A DNA stretch of 64,000 bases from Strongylocentrotus purpuratus (lineage: Eukaryota; Echinodermata; Echinoidea; Camarodonta; Strongylocentrotidae). The DNA lies in NCBI RefSeq assembly GCF_000002235.5, contig NW_022145615.1, positions 10,048,891 through 10,112,890 on the forward strand. The letters run 5' to 3'. Positions 1 to 9,820 of this stretch are shown in pieces. Below the pieces are notes generated by a model that worked only from the letters and a program-made list of their open reading frames with translations, was not told the origin of the DNA and ran no database searches. The translations under genes were made by a program, and so were the position numbers. Position 1 is the first letter of the stretch, and every line of letters starts with the position of its first letter.

Positions 1-330
1 ATTACCTTTAATGCGAACTGAGCGGGCCCATCCGGTCCTCATCCATTCAATTTCTCGTTTATAATCACCGTTTACCTTACGAATTACGATGTTCCCACTT
101 TTATAATGGAGTATATATGTTCGTTCAGTAGCAGTCTTTCTTTCTTCTAGTTCGCTTTTGAATAATTTTTTCTTATATTTCGTCAATGCTTGCAGGCTTT
201 CTTTTTCTCCCTACTTAAAAATATCAGATATTTGATTAATAACACATCGTGATTAAGTATTTGCTTTCCTTCGGTTACTTCATCCAATGTAATGTGAACT
301 TCCTTCCAGCTCATGTCTTTAATAATAGGG
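1..330 (-). mobile_element. Decayed LINE 3' end (minus strand)
   Basis: Read on the minus strand, this region and its twin at 21633-21956 give a broken reverse-transcriptase-type C-terminus with pieces such as MSWKEVHIKF and LLIKYLIFLSRKKK, followed by a lysine-rich stretch with in-frame stops. This pattern is typical of the last part of ORF2 in L1/Tx1-like LINEs. It is an inactive remnant inherited with the duplicated unit. Confidence 0.45.
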
Positions 331-823
331 AGATAATAGGGTGCTTTCTCGACGAAGCTCCGCCTTATTTAAAAAATAAAATCGCCGTTGTTAATTGTGT
401 GCTCTGGTTTTGTCCCGGCGAAGTATCATCGGCTAGGTGTGACATTCCCTAAACAAAAATCAAAGAATTATGAAAAAAAATCTATTTTCGTAGTTAGATT
501 TATGAGGAGTCACGCTGTTAAGATTGTTAGCCTTGAAAACTATTATATTTTTGTGATAGTAATACATGTATGTACAGCGCCATGAGCGTCAGTGCCTGGC
601 GGATACCGGCGCTATATAAATATCCATATTATTATTATACTGGTATACGAATGTGCACTTTGGACTATCCCAGGTTTATGGCGGTTGCACTTTTTGAAAA
701 GAATTTTGGGGCCTTTGTTTATAATTCTATCAGACAAAAGGGGGAACATATTTTCTTCTTTTTTCGATATACGGACTAGACTCTAAAAAATTACCGAATT
801 TGAAGTCAGAAGATGTTCAGTTA

Positions 824-973
824 TGTCTCTCTCTCTCTCTCTCTCTCCTTCTCCCTCTCTCTCTCTCTTTCTCTTCCCCTCTCTATCTGTCTGTCTCTGT
901 CTCTCTCTCCTTCTCCCTCTCTCTCTCTCTTCCCCTCTCTGCCTGTCTCTCTCTCTCTCTCTCCCTCTCTCAG
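824..973. repeat. (CT)n microsatellite of unit 0
   Basis: A long imperfect CT tract with CCCT and TGTCT interruptions. The same tract occurs at the same place in unit 1 (22582-22700) and unit 2 (50857-50940), so it predates the duplication. Open frames through it only encode Leu-Ser or Arg-Glu runs and are not genes. Confidence 0.9.
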
Positions 974-1204
974 GCAGTGTTGCCTTATCAATCCTGTAAT
1001 ATGACGGGGTCGCAACTGGCTTACCGACGTCAATACACCAGTTTACAGTTGTATCAGTGCGCATGAGCAGACAGTTGACCTCGGGTCATTGGCCCCGGAA
1101 CAGGGCCAAATTGGCCCTGTTCCGGGGCCAATAACCTCTGACCTCTGGTATTTATGCGTAAATTAAGATTGCGCCCATACAAATGATATGCGCGCACAAC
1201 GCGC

Positions 1205-3042
1205 AACGAAAAGTCTTCTCCATTTGATTGTAACATTGGTGTGCGACAAGGTGAAAATTTGTCTCCGATGCTATTTGCCCTTTTTTTAAATGACTTCAAA
1301 CAATTCATTTGTGAAAAGTTTGGAGGCATAAATATTCTTCCTGACAAGATTGATGCAGCTGCGTATCAAAAAGGTATAGATGTATATCTCAGGCTTTTTA
1401 CATTACTGTATGCAGACGATACAATAGTTCTTGCAAAAACTGAAAGTGAACTTCAGCTTACTCTTGATGCAGTATCTGATTACTGTAAAAAATGGTTTCT
1501 TCAAGTTAACACAGCTAAAACAAAAGTTGTTGTATTTTCTCGTGGTAAAGTTCGAAAAATTCCTATATTTAAATTTGATCATGATATTGTAGAAGTTGTT
1601 GATGAATACGTCTATCTTGGAACTACTTTTAACTACAACAACAAATTTCGTAAAGCTCAAATTAAGCAACTTAATCAAGCTAGACGAGCAATGTATAGTC
1701 TATTATCTAAAACTTATCAACTGCACTTACCTATTGATATCCTCTTGGAATTATTTGATCAACTTGTGTTGCCCATTCTGCTCTATGGAAGTGAGATATG
1801 GGGATTTGAAGTGCTATATGATCTTGAAATTTTCCACATGAAATTTTGTAAGCAAGCCCTTTCTGTCAACAAAACAACTGCAAATTGTATGGTACTTGGT
1901 GAATTGGGGAGGCTTAAACTTGAGAAATATATCGAAAGCAGAATGATAAACTTCTGGTGTAGGATTGTACATAGTGGACAGGATAAATTTTCTGGTAAGG
2001 TGTATATTATCTTAAAATTACTCTTTGAGAAGAATATATATCAGGCACCTTGGTTAAAAAAAATCAAGCTGACTCTGGACAATATGGGGATGTCTAATTT
2101 ATGGGAAATTTGTGAAAATACTAGCTATGAGTGGGTCAAACAAACTGTGGAACGTCGATTGAGAGATTCTCATGCTCAGTATTGGTGTGCTTGTATGTAT
2201 GATAATTCGCATTGTGTTAACTATCGAATCTTCAAACATTCTTTATGTTTAGAAAGATACTTAATCGATCTCATTAAAAGAGATCGGACAATATTAAGTC
2301 GTTTTCGCTGTGGCAATCATTACCTGCCGATTGTAGCTGGTAGATATTCAAATACTCCAAGGGAAATGAGGCTATGTACGCTGTGCAATTTGCAATCGCT
2401 TGGGGATGAGTTTCATTACTTGTTTGTATGCCCTACCTTTCGTTCAGAAAGAAAATTGTTCATCGATAAATATTTCATTGAAAGACCAAATACACTGAAA
2501 ATGGATCAGCTTTTTAACTCCAATAATTTACAAACACGTTTAAACTTAGTAAAATTCTGTCGAAAAATAATGCTTCGTTTTCATTAATTTAAGTATGTGC
2601 AAAAACATGTTATGAGTTCAATATTAACTTTATGTTTCTCTTTTTTGTCTTATATCAATTTATTAAATTGATATCAAGAATATTTTCAGTAATTCATCAA
2701 TTCAGATATCAATTTACTGGTGCCAGTAAATTTCTTTTTCAATTGCTTCCATTAATTTCGTCATTAATTATCGTTTTAATTAATATTATCGTTTTGTTTT
2801 TGATTATTATTATTATTATCATCATCAATATTGTTATCATTATCATCATAATTTGTCTCACTATTGTCGATAGTGTTATTTTGTATTATTTTGGATTAAC
2901 ATTAATTCTATTTGTATTGTATATTTCACAGTGTTTAATTGACAAATTCAAACTGATTGTAAACTTCTCCAATACCCCAATGTGGGTGACATGAGAATAA
3001 ATTGTCATTGTCATTGTCATCATTGTCATTGTCATTGTCATT
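1205..3042 (+). mobile_element. 5'-truncated LINE inserted in a MITE
   Basis: A non-LTR retrotransposon starting inside the reverse transcriptase domain and ending with a (TGTCAT)n tail at 2999-3042. 5' truncation and a short tandem 3' tail are usual for this class. It sits between the two halves of a palindromic MITE, so it inserted after that element. The coding part is described separately. The stretch 2632-2998 is the AT-rich 3' untranslated part. Confidence 0.85.
1241..2587 (+). CDS. LINE reverse transcriptase, C-terminal part
   Basis: This 448-codon open frame encodes part of a non-LTR reverse transcriptase, the enzyme that copies LINE RNA into DNA at the target site. It begins in the conserved GVRQGENLSP motif and has the catalytic YADD at 1409-1420. 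Downstream come thumb-like sequence (LPILLYGSEIWGF) and a C-terminal Cys/His motif (CTLCNLQ..EFHYLFVC). The endonuclease and the first half of the RT are absent, so it cannot be autonomous. The frame is open from about 1205 with no true ATG at the start, and the lack of stops over 1.3 kb suggests a fairly young insertion. Confidence 0.85.
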   Translation: MRQGENLSPMLFALFLNDFKQFICEKFGGINILPDKIDAAAYQKGIDVYLRLFTLLYADDTIVLAKTESELQLTLDAVSDYCKKWFLQVNTAKTKVVVFSRGKVRKIPIFKFDHDIVEVVDEYVYLGTTFNYNNKFRKAQIKQLNQARRAMYSLLSKTYQLHLPIDILLELFDQLVLPILLYGSEIWGFEVLYDLEIFHMKFCKQALSVNKTTANCMVLGELGRLKLEKYIESRMINFWCRIVHSGQDKFSGKVYIILKLLFEKNIYQAPWLKKIKLTLDNMGMSNLWEICENTSYEWVKQTVERRLRDSHAQYWCACMYDNSHCVNYRIFKHSLCLERYLIDLIKRDRTILSRFRCGNHYLPIVAGRYSNTPREMRLCTLCNLQSLGDEFHYLFVCPTFRSERKLFIDKYFIERPNTLKMDQLFNSNNLQTRLNLVKFCRKIMLRFH

Positions 3043-3166
3043 GCAGCGCGCAGGCAGTGATATCATCATAATTTGCATGGGCGCAATCTTAATTTACGCA
3101 TAAATACATGACCTCTAGGTCATTTGGCTTTGTTTAAAATGGCGCACACGACTGTAAACTGGTGTA

Positions 3167-3445
3167 TACACCAGTTTACTGTTACATCAGTGCGCATGCG
3201 CAGACATGGGCGCCATTTTAAATGGCGAGTAAACAAAGCCAATGACCTAGAGGTCATTTGGTTTGTGCGTAAATTAAGATTGCGCCCATGCAAATTATGA
3301 TGTGAGCGCACAGCGCAGCGCGCAGGCAGTAATATTATCATAATTTGCATGGGCGCAATCTTAATTACGCACAAACCACTGACCTCTAGAGGTCATTAGA
3401 TTTGTTTACTCGTCAATTAAAATGGCGCACACAACCGTAAACTGG
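3167..3445. mobile_element. Complete palindromic MITE
   Basis: The ends are CCAGTTTACTGT and CCGTAAACTGG. The arms carry inverted copies of AATGACCTAGAGGTCATT, of AATTAAGATTGCGCCCATGC and of ATGGCGCCATTTTAAATGGC-like sequence around a GCGC-rich centre near 3310. It is about 280 bp, non-coding, and directly abuts the LINE-split copy at 1034-3166. The open frame at 3120-3374 only follows the palindrome. Confidence 0.75.
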
Positions 3446-3737
3446 TACATTGCACTGGATTACATCCAATACGCTGAACTGGTTCTTGCACTCCTACCAC
3501 GAACCGTGATATTGTGTAAGAGGGGGCACAGTCTTTCTTTTTTACAAGCAAAATTAACAACAGCAAAACAAATAATTAAACAATAAAAATGGTCATCAGG
3601 ATTTGAGGGACTTTTGTATAAATAGAGAGAGAGAGAGAATTGTAGAGTTAGAGACGTAAACGTGAAGATCAGGGACAAGAGGGAATATGGGACATGTCAT
3701 GATTAACTGTTTTTCACATTTCGGTATACCTTGTTTA
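3446..3737. other. End of unit 0 tail; no gene
   Basis: The motif CCGTGATATTGTGTAAGAG with the following GGGGCACA resembles 51290-51320 in unit 2, so the duplicated unit seems to run to about 3560. The rest shows no coding signal. Confidence 0.4.
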
Positions 3738-4339
3738 ATAATAATAATAATACAGCATTTATTATGCGCCATCAATCTAGTAAACTATTCTGAGGCGCAG
3801 AGGAATAGAATTAGAATGAGATACATAGAGAAATGAGAAGGGGAGGGGAAGAAAAGAAAAGAAGAAAAATGCATAGATGTACATTCAACATATATTTAAC
3901 TAAAATAACATTCGAACATATATGACTTTAGATTCTTTTTAAATTTTTCTAGGGATTCTAGTGATCGGATCCTCAGTGGAAGAGCATTCAAAAGAGATGG
4001 CGCTGCAGAAATAAACGCATTTTCTCCCAGACTAGACATAGTTCTCTGGACTGTTAACTGTTTAGTACCACAAGAACGGAGATTTCTACCTGGGACATAT
4101 TCTGTAATGAGATTTCGCAAGTACTGTGGAGCCTGACCATACATTACTTTCCTTGTGTGGAGTAAGATTCTGAACTCTATTCTTTTGGATACTAGCAGCC
4201 AGTGTAGACTTTTCAGAACTGGGGTAATGTCGGAAAAGCGAGATGTTCCACTGACAAGTTGTGGTCGGATGTCGGTACTCACAGTTTGGAATACTGTGTT
4301 CTTCAAGTTATAGTGTTGTTGACTGATATACATGTACAA
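3738..4339 (-). mobile_element. LINE 3' fragment (minus strand)
   Basis: The AATAATAAT tail at 3738-3753 and the nearby GCGCC motif mark the 3' end. A 147-codon minus-strand frame (4339-3896) encodes the end of a LINE ORF2: LKSLHWLLVSKRIEFRILL, GQAPQYLRNLI, and a final SLESLEKFKKNLKSYMF. This is the usual C-terminus of CR1/L2-like elements. It is 5'-truncated and non-functional. Confidence 0.8.
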
Positions 4340-4652
4340 GAAAACTTAGAAAAGTCCCTAGAAAATCATCCCCGGACAACCATGGGCTCCATGGGACAAT
4401 CATCCCAAGGACAATCTCCCCCAAGGTAATAGTCCCTGTGAAACTATCCCAAAGCAATTCCTATCTGATATAGCTATACCCTCCTGAATCCTAGAGTAGT
4501 TATGTGGGTATTTGAACTAATTGTCCTACGGACTGGCATCGATTATGTTCAGGACTAAGATTCATTTAATCGTAACATTTTCTTCACTTATCAGGATAAT
4601 ATTCGTCATACAACCCCTCTTTGATGTAACACTCTTATGAATTTCCTTTTAG
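4340..4652. other. No gene seen; intron side of the next exon
   Basis: This has short repeats of CCATGGGCTCCATGGGACAATCATCCC type and no coding signal. The last 15 bases are a pyrimidine-rich acceptor ending in TTTTAG before the exon at 4653. Confidence 0.4.
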
Positions 4653-5009
4653 ATCCCCAAAATCAACTTCGAGAACGCTTCACGAAGCAGTGGCTCATCC
4701 ACAGAGGTCGTTGAAGCCGGTCTTCATAGCAAAGAGATGCCCCTCGAACTCGATGTCGCGAACCTGTCGACATCGCAGTCGGGTACGTGTGTTCAGCTTG
4801 ATCGCCGTGGTCGTATCCGCTTCATCATGTACCAGATCGCATCTTGTCTTCGGCAAGTCGTCGAACATCTCGAAAACGCCATCGTCGATGAAGATATCAA
4901 GGGAGAATGGATGCGGATCGCGTTCGTGGTCGATCGCTTCTTCATGTGGTTGTTCGGACTCAGAACCGCCGTGGCTACATGCGGTGTTTTGCTTCAGGTT
5001 AAGAAATAA
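4653..5009 (+). CDS. Terminal exon, nicotinic acetylcholine receptor-like subunit
   Basis: The exon starts after the acceptor TTTCCTTTTAG at 4652 and is open to TAA at 5007-5009 (118 codons). It encodes a hydrophilic loop (INFENASRSS..), an amphipathic helix (MYQIASCLRQVVEHLENAIV), DEDIKGEWMRIAFVVDRFF, and a membrane segment MWLFGLRTAVATCGVLLQ with a two-Lys tail. This matches the MA helix, TM4 and C-terminus of Cys-loop acetylcholine receptor subunits, which are pentameric ligand-gated cation channels. No ligand-binding or TM1-3 exon is visible upstream. The 4.6 kb to the left is transposons and NLR-unit sequence, so it is either the last exon of a gene entering from the left or an orphan exon. 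It is GC-rich compared with its surroundings. Confidence 0.8.
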   Translation: MPKINFENASRSSGSSTEVVEAGLHSKEMPLELDVANLSTSQSGTCVQLDRRGRIRFIMYQIASCLRQVVEHLENAIVDEDIKGEWMRIAFVVDRFFMWLFGLRTAVATCGVLLQVKK

Positions 5010-5020
5010 TTTTCACCCAT

Positions 5021-5031
5021 CTCTCTCTCTG

Positions 5032-5068
<37 letters not shown>

Positions 5069-5079
5069 ATCTATCTCTT
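5021..5079. repeat. (CT)n microsatellite
   Basis: A CTCTCT tract with a few T insertions, directly after the stop of the receptor exon. Confidence 0.9.
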
Positions 5080-5287
5080 CATTTTAAGAATAGAGATTGC
5101 AAAATGTAATAGTTTCGTAAGGATTTTAAGAAAATTCCAATGACAATTCATTTTTTTTAAATAATAGGCCAAAGAGATATAAGGTTTTTTCTCATCGTGT
5201 TACTACCTTCTTCTAATCTGCTTAACGGTTAATTCATCGGTGCCTATAGAGTTTCTATCATTTTACATAATATTCATTCTTTATGAT

Positions 5288-6640
5288 TACAAAATGCTAC
5301 ATCATGTTCAAATTCATTTTCAACTTCAACGTAAATTGATCAAACTATAAAAAAAACGTTTCAAAACAATACACCTTTATTTCTAAGCTTTACGGTGGAT
5401 ATACTCTACATAATATAATTGATTGAATAAAATGGTAAATTTCAAGGTAGTATGATGTTTTATAAGGACATAGATTTTGAGAAAATGGTTTTATATTGTT
5501 GCAAAAAATGGTCTTATAAGTATGATGATATGTATCCTTTTTCTAATGATTCGTATCAATTCACTGGTGTAGTATTATTCTTACTGAAGAATAGTACTAA
5601 ATGTTGATCTCAATTCTCGGCACTTTTGAGAATTTTTGCCATAAGTTCTTGGGCAAGTCATGAGGAAAAAATCCACTAAATATTTAGATAGATATTTATT
5701 TTTTTCCGGCAACCATGTGGAAATATGCTTCCCACCAGCATTGCAATAACAGAAGAAACAGAGTACAATAATATGAAACATGCAAAACTACACGACCATG
5801 TCAATTTTTCAACAAGTTAAAAAGTATCTTTTAATATAATGTTATATATTATTATGAACTTACAAGATTTTAGGTAATGCAAAAAAGGACTTTTTTTTTG
5901 TTATGAAATGCGCTAGGTAAAGTATACTTTTTTGTTTTATATCATTGTATTAATTATAATAATCATTCAACATAAGTTTTATCGACTGAAGTACATGTAT
6001 AGTCAAACATTTTTAAAAGGTATTTTACGAAATGTGCCTTCGTTCTTATTTTTAGTATTTATTGATATCAAGCCAAAGAGTATTTGGATATCTGATTGTA
6101 TCACATTTTTGTTCCTAGAAATCTAATGTTAATATGGTAAACAGAGGGCGGTGCAACTTTTCACGCTTATCTTAAATGTATTGAAATCCATGAATGTATT
6201 TCATAAAATATTTTTGTCATAACATTCGTCGTACAATGTTGTGATGACATCGGGCTCTTAAAAGGGTTTGATTTATCAAGAATCATGATATTCTTGTGTG
6301 AAGTGCTCATCTTCATTAAATTCTACGCCGAAACCACGGATAATAACTTTCATGAATTTGACGATGTATTTAAGTTTAATCAAATTATCAGTGAAAGCAT
6401 AGTAGACTTATCTATTGCAATGTTACAGTAAGTCCGAGGTAATATTAATAATAGTGGTAATAATAATAACAATGATAATATCGACGAATTATGAGCATCG
6501 AAAACAAACAAAAAGTACCATAGCGCTTACAAAATAACAGAATGTGAAAAGAGACATAAAATTCATAAAATAGGTGTATATGTTATATTTCTGACGGAAT
6601 CAGAATGTGTATAAGTTGACTCTTTTTTTCGGCATATAAA
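5288..6640. other. Unit 1 left flank; no gene
   Basis: AT-rich sequence shared with 36345-37760. I see no coding exon here. The sister unit carries an extra MITE where this copy has the empty site TTAA at 6370-6373. Confidence 0.6.
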
Positions 6641-6752
6641 AGTATTAATGACTGCTTTAATATTCGAGGAATACTTGTTTTTATTCGCTCAAGGGAAGGT
6701 TACAATTGAGCGTATAAAAACAACTATTTCTCTCAAAGCAGTCATTAATACT
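6641..6752. repeat. Long hairpin / foldback element
   Basis: AGTATTAATGACTGCTTT at 6641-6658 is perfectly inverted at 6735-6752. A second inner arm (GTTTTTATTCGCTCAA / TTGAGCGTATAAAAAC) closes a 13-base loop. Together they make a two-part stem of about 34 pairs broken by one internal loop. The corresponding part of unit 2 has different sequence (37757-38110). It could be a small MITE or a hairpin RNA source; nothing decides between them. Confidence 0.7.
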
Positions 6753-7351
6753 ATATCATTACTTTGTACATAACTGTTAATAAATGACGTTCAAAATAAA
6801 AGATGTTCAACTCGTAAATACTACACAATTTGTGGTTTGGCTATAGCAGTGACTTGAAAAGTGAAAAATATACCAAAATGCATGAAGAAAAAATGACGAA
6901 AGTTCCTGCACATAATTATTGTGACCATTTTTGTTGCAAAACCACATCGCGTTACGATTTGACGCCGGGAATTTTCTTTTTTCAATGAAAATAATCTTCA
7001 ATTCCTCATTTTGGCAACACGTTGAGAGGATAAAATTCGTTGTTTTTCGATAAAAAAAATGGGCATTTTCTTCCATCTTTTCAACAAAATAACCACTGAC
7101 CTATGTTGTTTATAACACTTTTTTAGAGCAGTCAAAAGAAAATGTTTTGTTGTAAATTTGAAAAACATGTGATCAAATTAAGTCCTAAAAATATCCTGTC
7201 CCGAAAGTGTTATTTGGGCAGATTCGGAGAGGCCGAAAAGAACATTTCCTCCCCATAAGATAACAACCAAGTACTTGAACATATAATACATGAGCTGCTC
7301 TGAAAAATGGGCCGACTTACTAATTTATAATGATATTACAATGCAAGTCAG

Positions 7352-7556
7352 CAGGCGCGGATCCAGGATTTCTTAGGGGAGGGGGCCCAACTTTTTTTTT
7401 TTTTTGCTCCCGAAAATTTGAAAATCGCCGGCCGAAAAGTCGCTCAGTGGGGGGGGGGGGAAGGGGGGGGGGGTACAGAGCACAATTTTTTTTTTTTTTT
7501 TTTTTTTTTTTTCTCCCGAAAATTTGAAAAACGCGCCGGCCAAAAATTCGCTCAGT

Positions 7557-7595
<39 letters not shown>

Positions 7596-7787
7596 AGTGA
7601 GCACATTTTTTTTTTTTTTGATCCTCAAAAAAATTTCAATTGCACCCCCCCCCCCTTGAGCGCCAGGGGGGGGGGGGGCCAACCCCAAAAATCGTAAAAA
7701 TCACGTGATTTTACATGATTTTTTTCTCAAGGGGGGGGGGGCCCGGGCCCCCGGGCCCCCCCCCCCCCCCCCCTGGATCCGCCACTG
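7352..7787. mobile_element. hAT-like non-autonomous element with poly-G core
   Basis: The termini CAGGCGCGGATCCAGG (7352-7367) and CCTGGATCCGCCACTG (7772-7787) form an imperfect inverted repeat. Flanking copies of CAAGTCAG at 7344-7351 and 7788-7795 give an 8-bp target duplication, as made by hAT transposases. The 436-bp interior is two tandem modules (CCCGAAAATTTGAAAA, then TCGCTCAGTGGG) with very long G and T runs. It encodes no transposase; open frames through the poly-G or poly-C runs are not genes. It lies in the part of unit 1 missing from unit 2. Confidence 0.8.
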
Positions 7788-7902
7788 CAAGTCAGTTCAA
7801 AAGAGAAATATTTCAATGCATCCTGACAATACTCACCGATTGACCGCTTCAAACACATTCAAATTACAAGATTACTCTGCTTTGAAAGCATGTACACTGC
7901 AA

Positions 7903-8045
7903 GAATGATAATAATAATTATTATTATAAAAATAATGTTGATTATGATAATATGACGATATGAGAATTAATGATGATAATAATAATGATAATATTAATAA
8001 TAATGATAATAGTAATAATAATAATATAATGATAATAATAACAAT
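7903..8045. repeat. AAT-type low-complexity tract
   Basis: Imperfect AATAATGATAATA repeats, followed by a GCGCC(T)/AAAGCGC motif near 8063-8090 that resembles a LINE 3' end on the minus strand. No coding remnant is clear. Confidence 0.7.
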
Positions 8046-8463
8046 TACAGTTTATTCATGAAGCGCCTTTTTATGAAATTCAAAGCGCGTAAAACAGAAA
8101 ATGCAAAGAAACAAATAATAAAAAACATTATGATTCACAGCTTATAATAATCATAAACAAACACGATTATCTAGCGTAATTAGAAAACATGTGTTGCTAA
8201 ACACTTCTTGAAAGCTGCGAGGGTATATCAATTCTTTTATACAGTGAGGTGTTCCAGGTTTCAGGGGTAATCACAGAAAAAGCGTTAATGTTTCACAAAT
8301 TAAAAAAAACTAATAAATCATAAATATCAATAACACTTATCGGTAATGCTTCTTCCATTTCTTCAACTGTGTGCGTTCGCTTAAATGGATCGTCACCAAA
8401 ACATTGTAAAACCTTTATCTTGTGTTTATCCCTTCTTTTAACTTAACATTTGTCATAAATTAA

Positions 8464-8642
8464 TTAATTCTTGTTAATGATAAATTGATGCATGTTCTGC
8501 GTCAGATATTGCATTGTTTCCATTAACCAATTGTTATGAAACACGACGGGAATAAAGTAGTCCCAGTTCTTCTGAAATTCTTCGTAGGCTGCACTCAAAC
8601 AGTCATGTGAGAAACGCCATAGGTCTTGCTTTTTCGGTATGC
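8464..8642 (-). CDS. Possible terminal exon, unknown protein
   Basis: On the minus strand an acceptor-like CCTTGTACAG precedes 8642, followed by 58 open codons to TAA at 8464. The peptide includes IPKKQDLWRFSHDCLSAAYE and WDYFIPVVFHNNW. I do not recognise it. It lies downstream of the NLR stop codon, with no partner exon found in matching phase. The unit 2 copy (38338-38520) has one extra base after AAGAATTGG that shifts the frame, so if this is an exon only unit 1 keeps it. The coding call is weak. Confidence 0.25.
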
Positions 8643-9076
8643 CTGTACAAGGATTAAAAAGTAAAAACAAATAATCAATCAGAAAAGTCGTTTAGATTCA
8701 ATATCACGGATAAATGGAAGGTCGTCTACAATAATTATATGTTAAAACTTAAAACTTTGGTGTTAATATTTCGGGTTTTTATATGACTGGCATGTCTGAA
8801 ACATACGGAACATAAAGAAATGACAATATTTAGGTTGATCTATATTCAGCCTATATGATCAAATCTCATGAACATCTATCAACGATCTCAGTTCTTTCCA
8901 TTTTTCTACAAAATAAATTTATAAAATCTAGAAACAAAACAACTACAACCCCAACAAACAAACAAAAAACAAGTTGGGTGATTTGATCATTTGATCGGTA
9001 TTATTCTAGAAAAATATTCGTTAAATTCGGTAGTTTTTATCTTGTTTACTGACTTAAGGCTTCCAGTAAAATTCCA

Positions 9077-9165
9077 TATCTCTCTCTCTCTCCCTCTCAC
9101 TCTCACTCTTTCTTCACTTCTTACCCACACTCTCTTCCTCTTTGTATTCCCTCTCTCTCCTATAA
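9077..9165. repeat. (CT)n-rich tract
   Basis: CTCTCTCTCTCTCCCTCTCA and similar pyrimidine sequence. It is missing from the matching part of unit 2, where sequence jumps from about 38650 into the block equivalent to 9225. Confidence 0.7.
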
Positions 9166-9388
9166 GATTAATCAATTGGTCTATGAAAAGAAGAACAAAC
9201 AAAATGGGCCTTTGGGCCTTGGTTGAATTTTTTTTATTGAATGTCCATGTTCTATAATGTTACATTATTTCTTTTTACCATGAGCGCCAAGCAGAAGAAA
9301 CAATCAATCATCATAATGATATAATCTCTATCATCATCACTATCAGAATTCTTGTTTAATATATGAATAATACATACATGGCGTAATG

Positions 9389-9532
9389 TCAAGGCAATCG
9401 TGCCATCAACTGTGGAGATTTCACCGAGATACTCTTCGACGTGTCCCCCTTCTTGAGTACCGCAGTACTGAAAACTGTATCGAGGAGAAAGAGCAAATTA
9501 GCAACAACAAAAACAACTGTGATCGTTAGCAT
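9389..9532 (-). CDS. Small secreted-peptide-like ORF (47 aa), uncertain
   Basis: ATG at 9532 opens a 47-codon frame beginning MLTITVVFVVANLLFLL, a plausible signal peptide or membrane segment. A polar Lys/Ser-rich tail follows (VLKKGDTSKSISVKSP). The equivalent frame is kept at the same length in unit 2 (38962-38819) with Asp-Tyr, Lys-Glu, Asp-Glu and Pro-Arg changes. No family is recognised. The duplication is recent, so preserved length is weak evidence. It lies on the same strand and 0.7 kb downstream of the NLR stop. Confidence 0.2.
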   Translation of the reverse strand: MLTITVVFVVANLLFLLDTVFSTAVLKKGDTSKSISVKSPQLMARLP

Positions 9533-9743
9533 GGCAAGTTCATGGTTAAAGGTTTATGGACGTCAAAAGTTATCGCTTGAATGTATTTCTTTGCCAGTCA
9601 TATATGTATATATTATTTGGGGAGCATTTGCTAAAAGCAACCACACACCTTAAATGCCTTCACCTTTCATTTTTATTTTCATGTCCCGATCAAATGGATT
9701 TTCTGGTGAAAGGGGAGGAGACATGAAGGCCAAGCTTATCATC

Positions 9744-9820
<77 letters not shown>

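Larger units (their letters stand above)
1..1033. repeat. Right-hand tail of NLR duplication unit 0
   Basis: This stretch aligns by eye almost base for base with 21633-22590, the right end of unit 1, and more loosely with the right end of unit 2 near 49840-51230. Unit 1 has about 155 extra bases (21957-22110) that are missing here near position 336. It continues after the inserted elements at 3446-3560, which resemble 51290-51345. Because this sequence lies at the far right of each NLR unit, its presence at the window edge implies another unit to the left. No gene is seen in it. Confidence 0.75.
1034..3166. mobile_element. Palindromic MITE split by a LINE
   Basis: The left end begins TACACCAGTTTACAGT and the right end finishes ACTGTAAACTGGTGTA, a terminal inverted repeat. 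The arms continue as inverted copies of ATTTATGCGTAAATTAAGAT and GCGCCCAT(A/G)CAAAT and of AGGTCATTGG. The second half starts again at about 3043 after a 1.84 kb LINE. Without the LINE the element would be about 295 bp. It abuts a sister element at 3167. Confidence 0.75.

Noticed and set aside
800..1066. Leu/Ser- and Arg/Glu-rich frames across CT tracts, here and at 22352-22896, 61963-62479 and 23324-23768
   Set aside because: They only translate microsatellite or polypurine sequence and appear in several frames at once.
7320..7688. Pro/Gly/Lys-rich frames across homopolymer runs, here and at 49974-50200, 51603-52034 and 18997-19260
   Set aside because: They are translations of long G, C, T and A runs in hAT-like elements.
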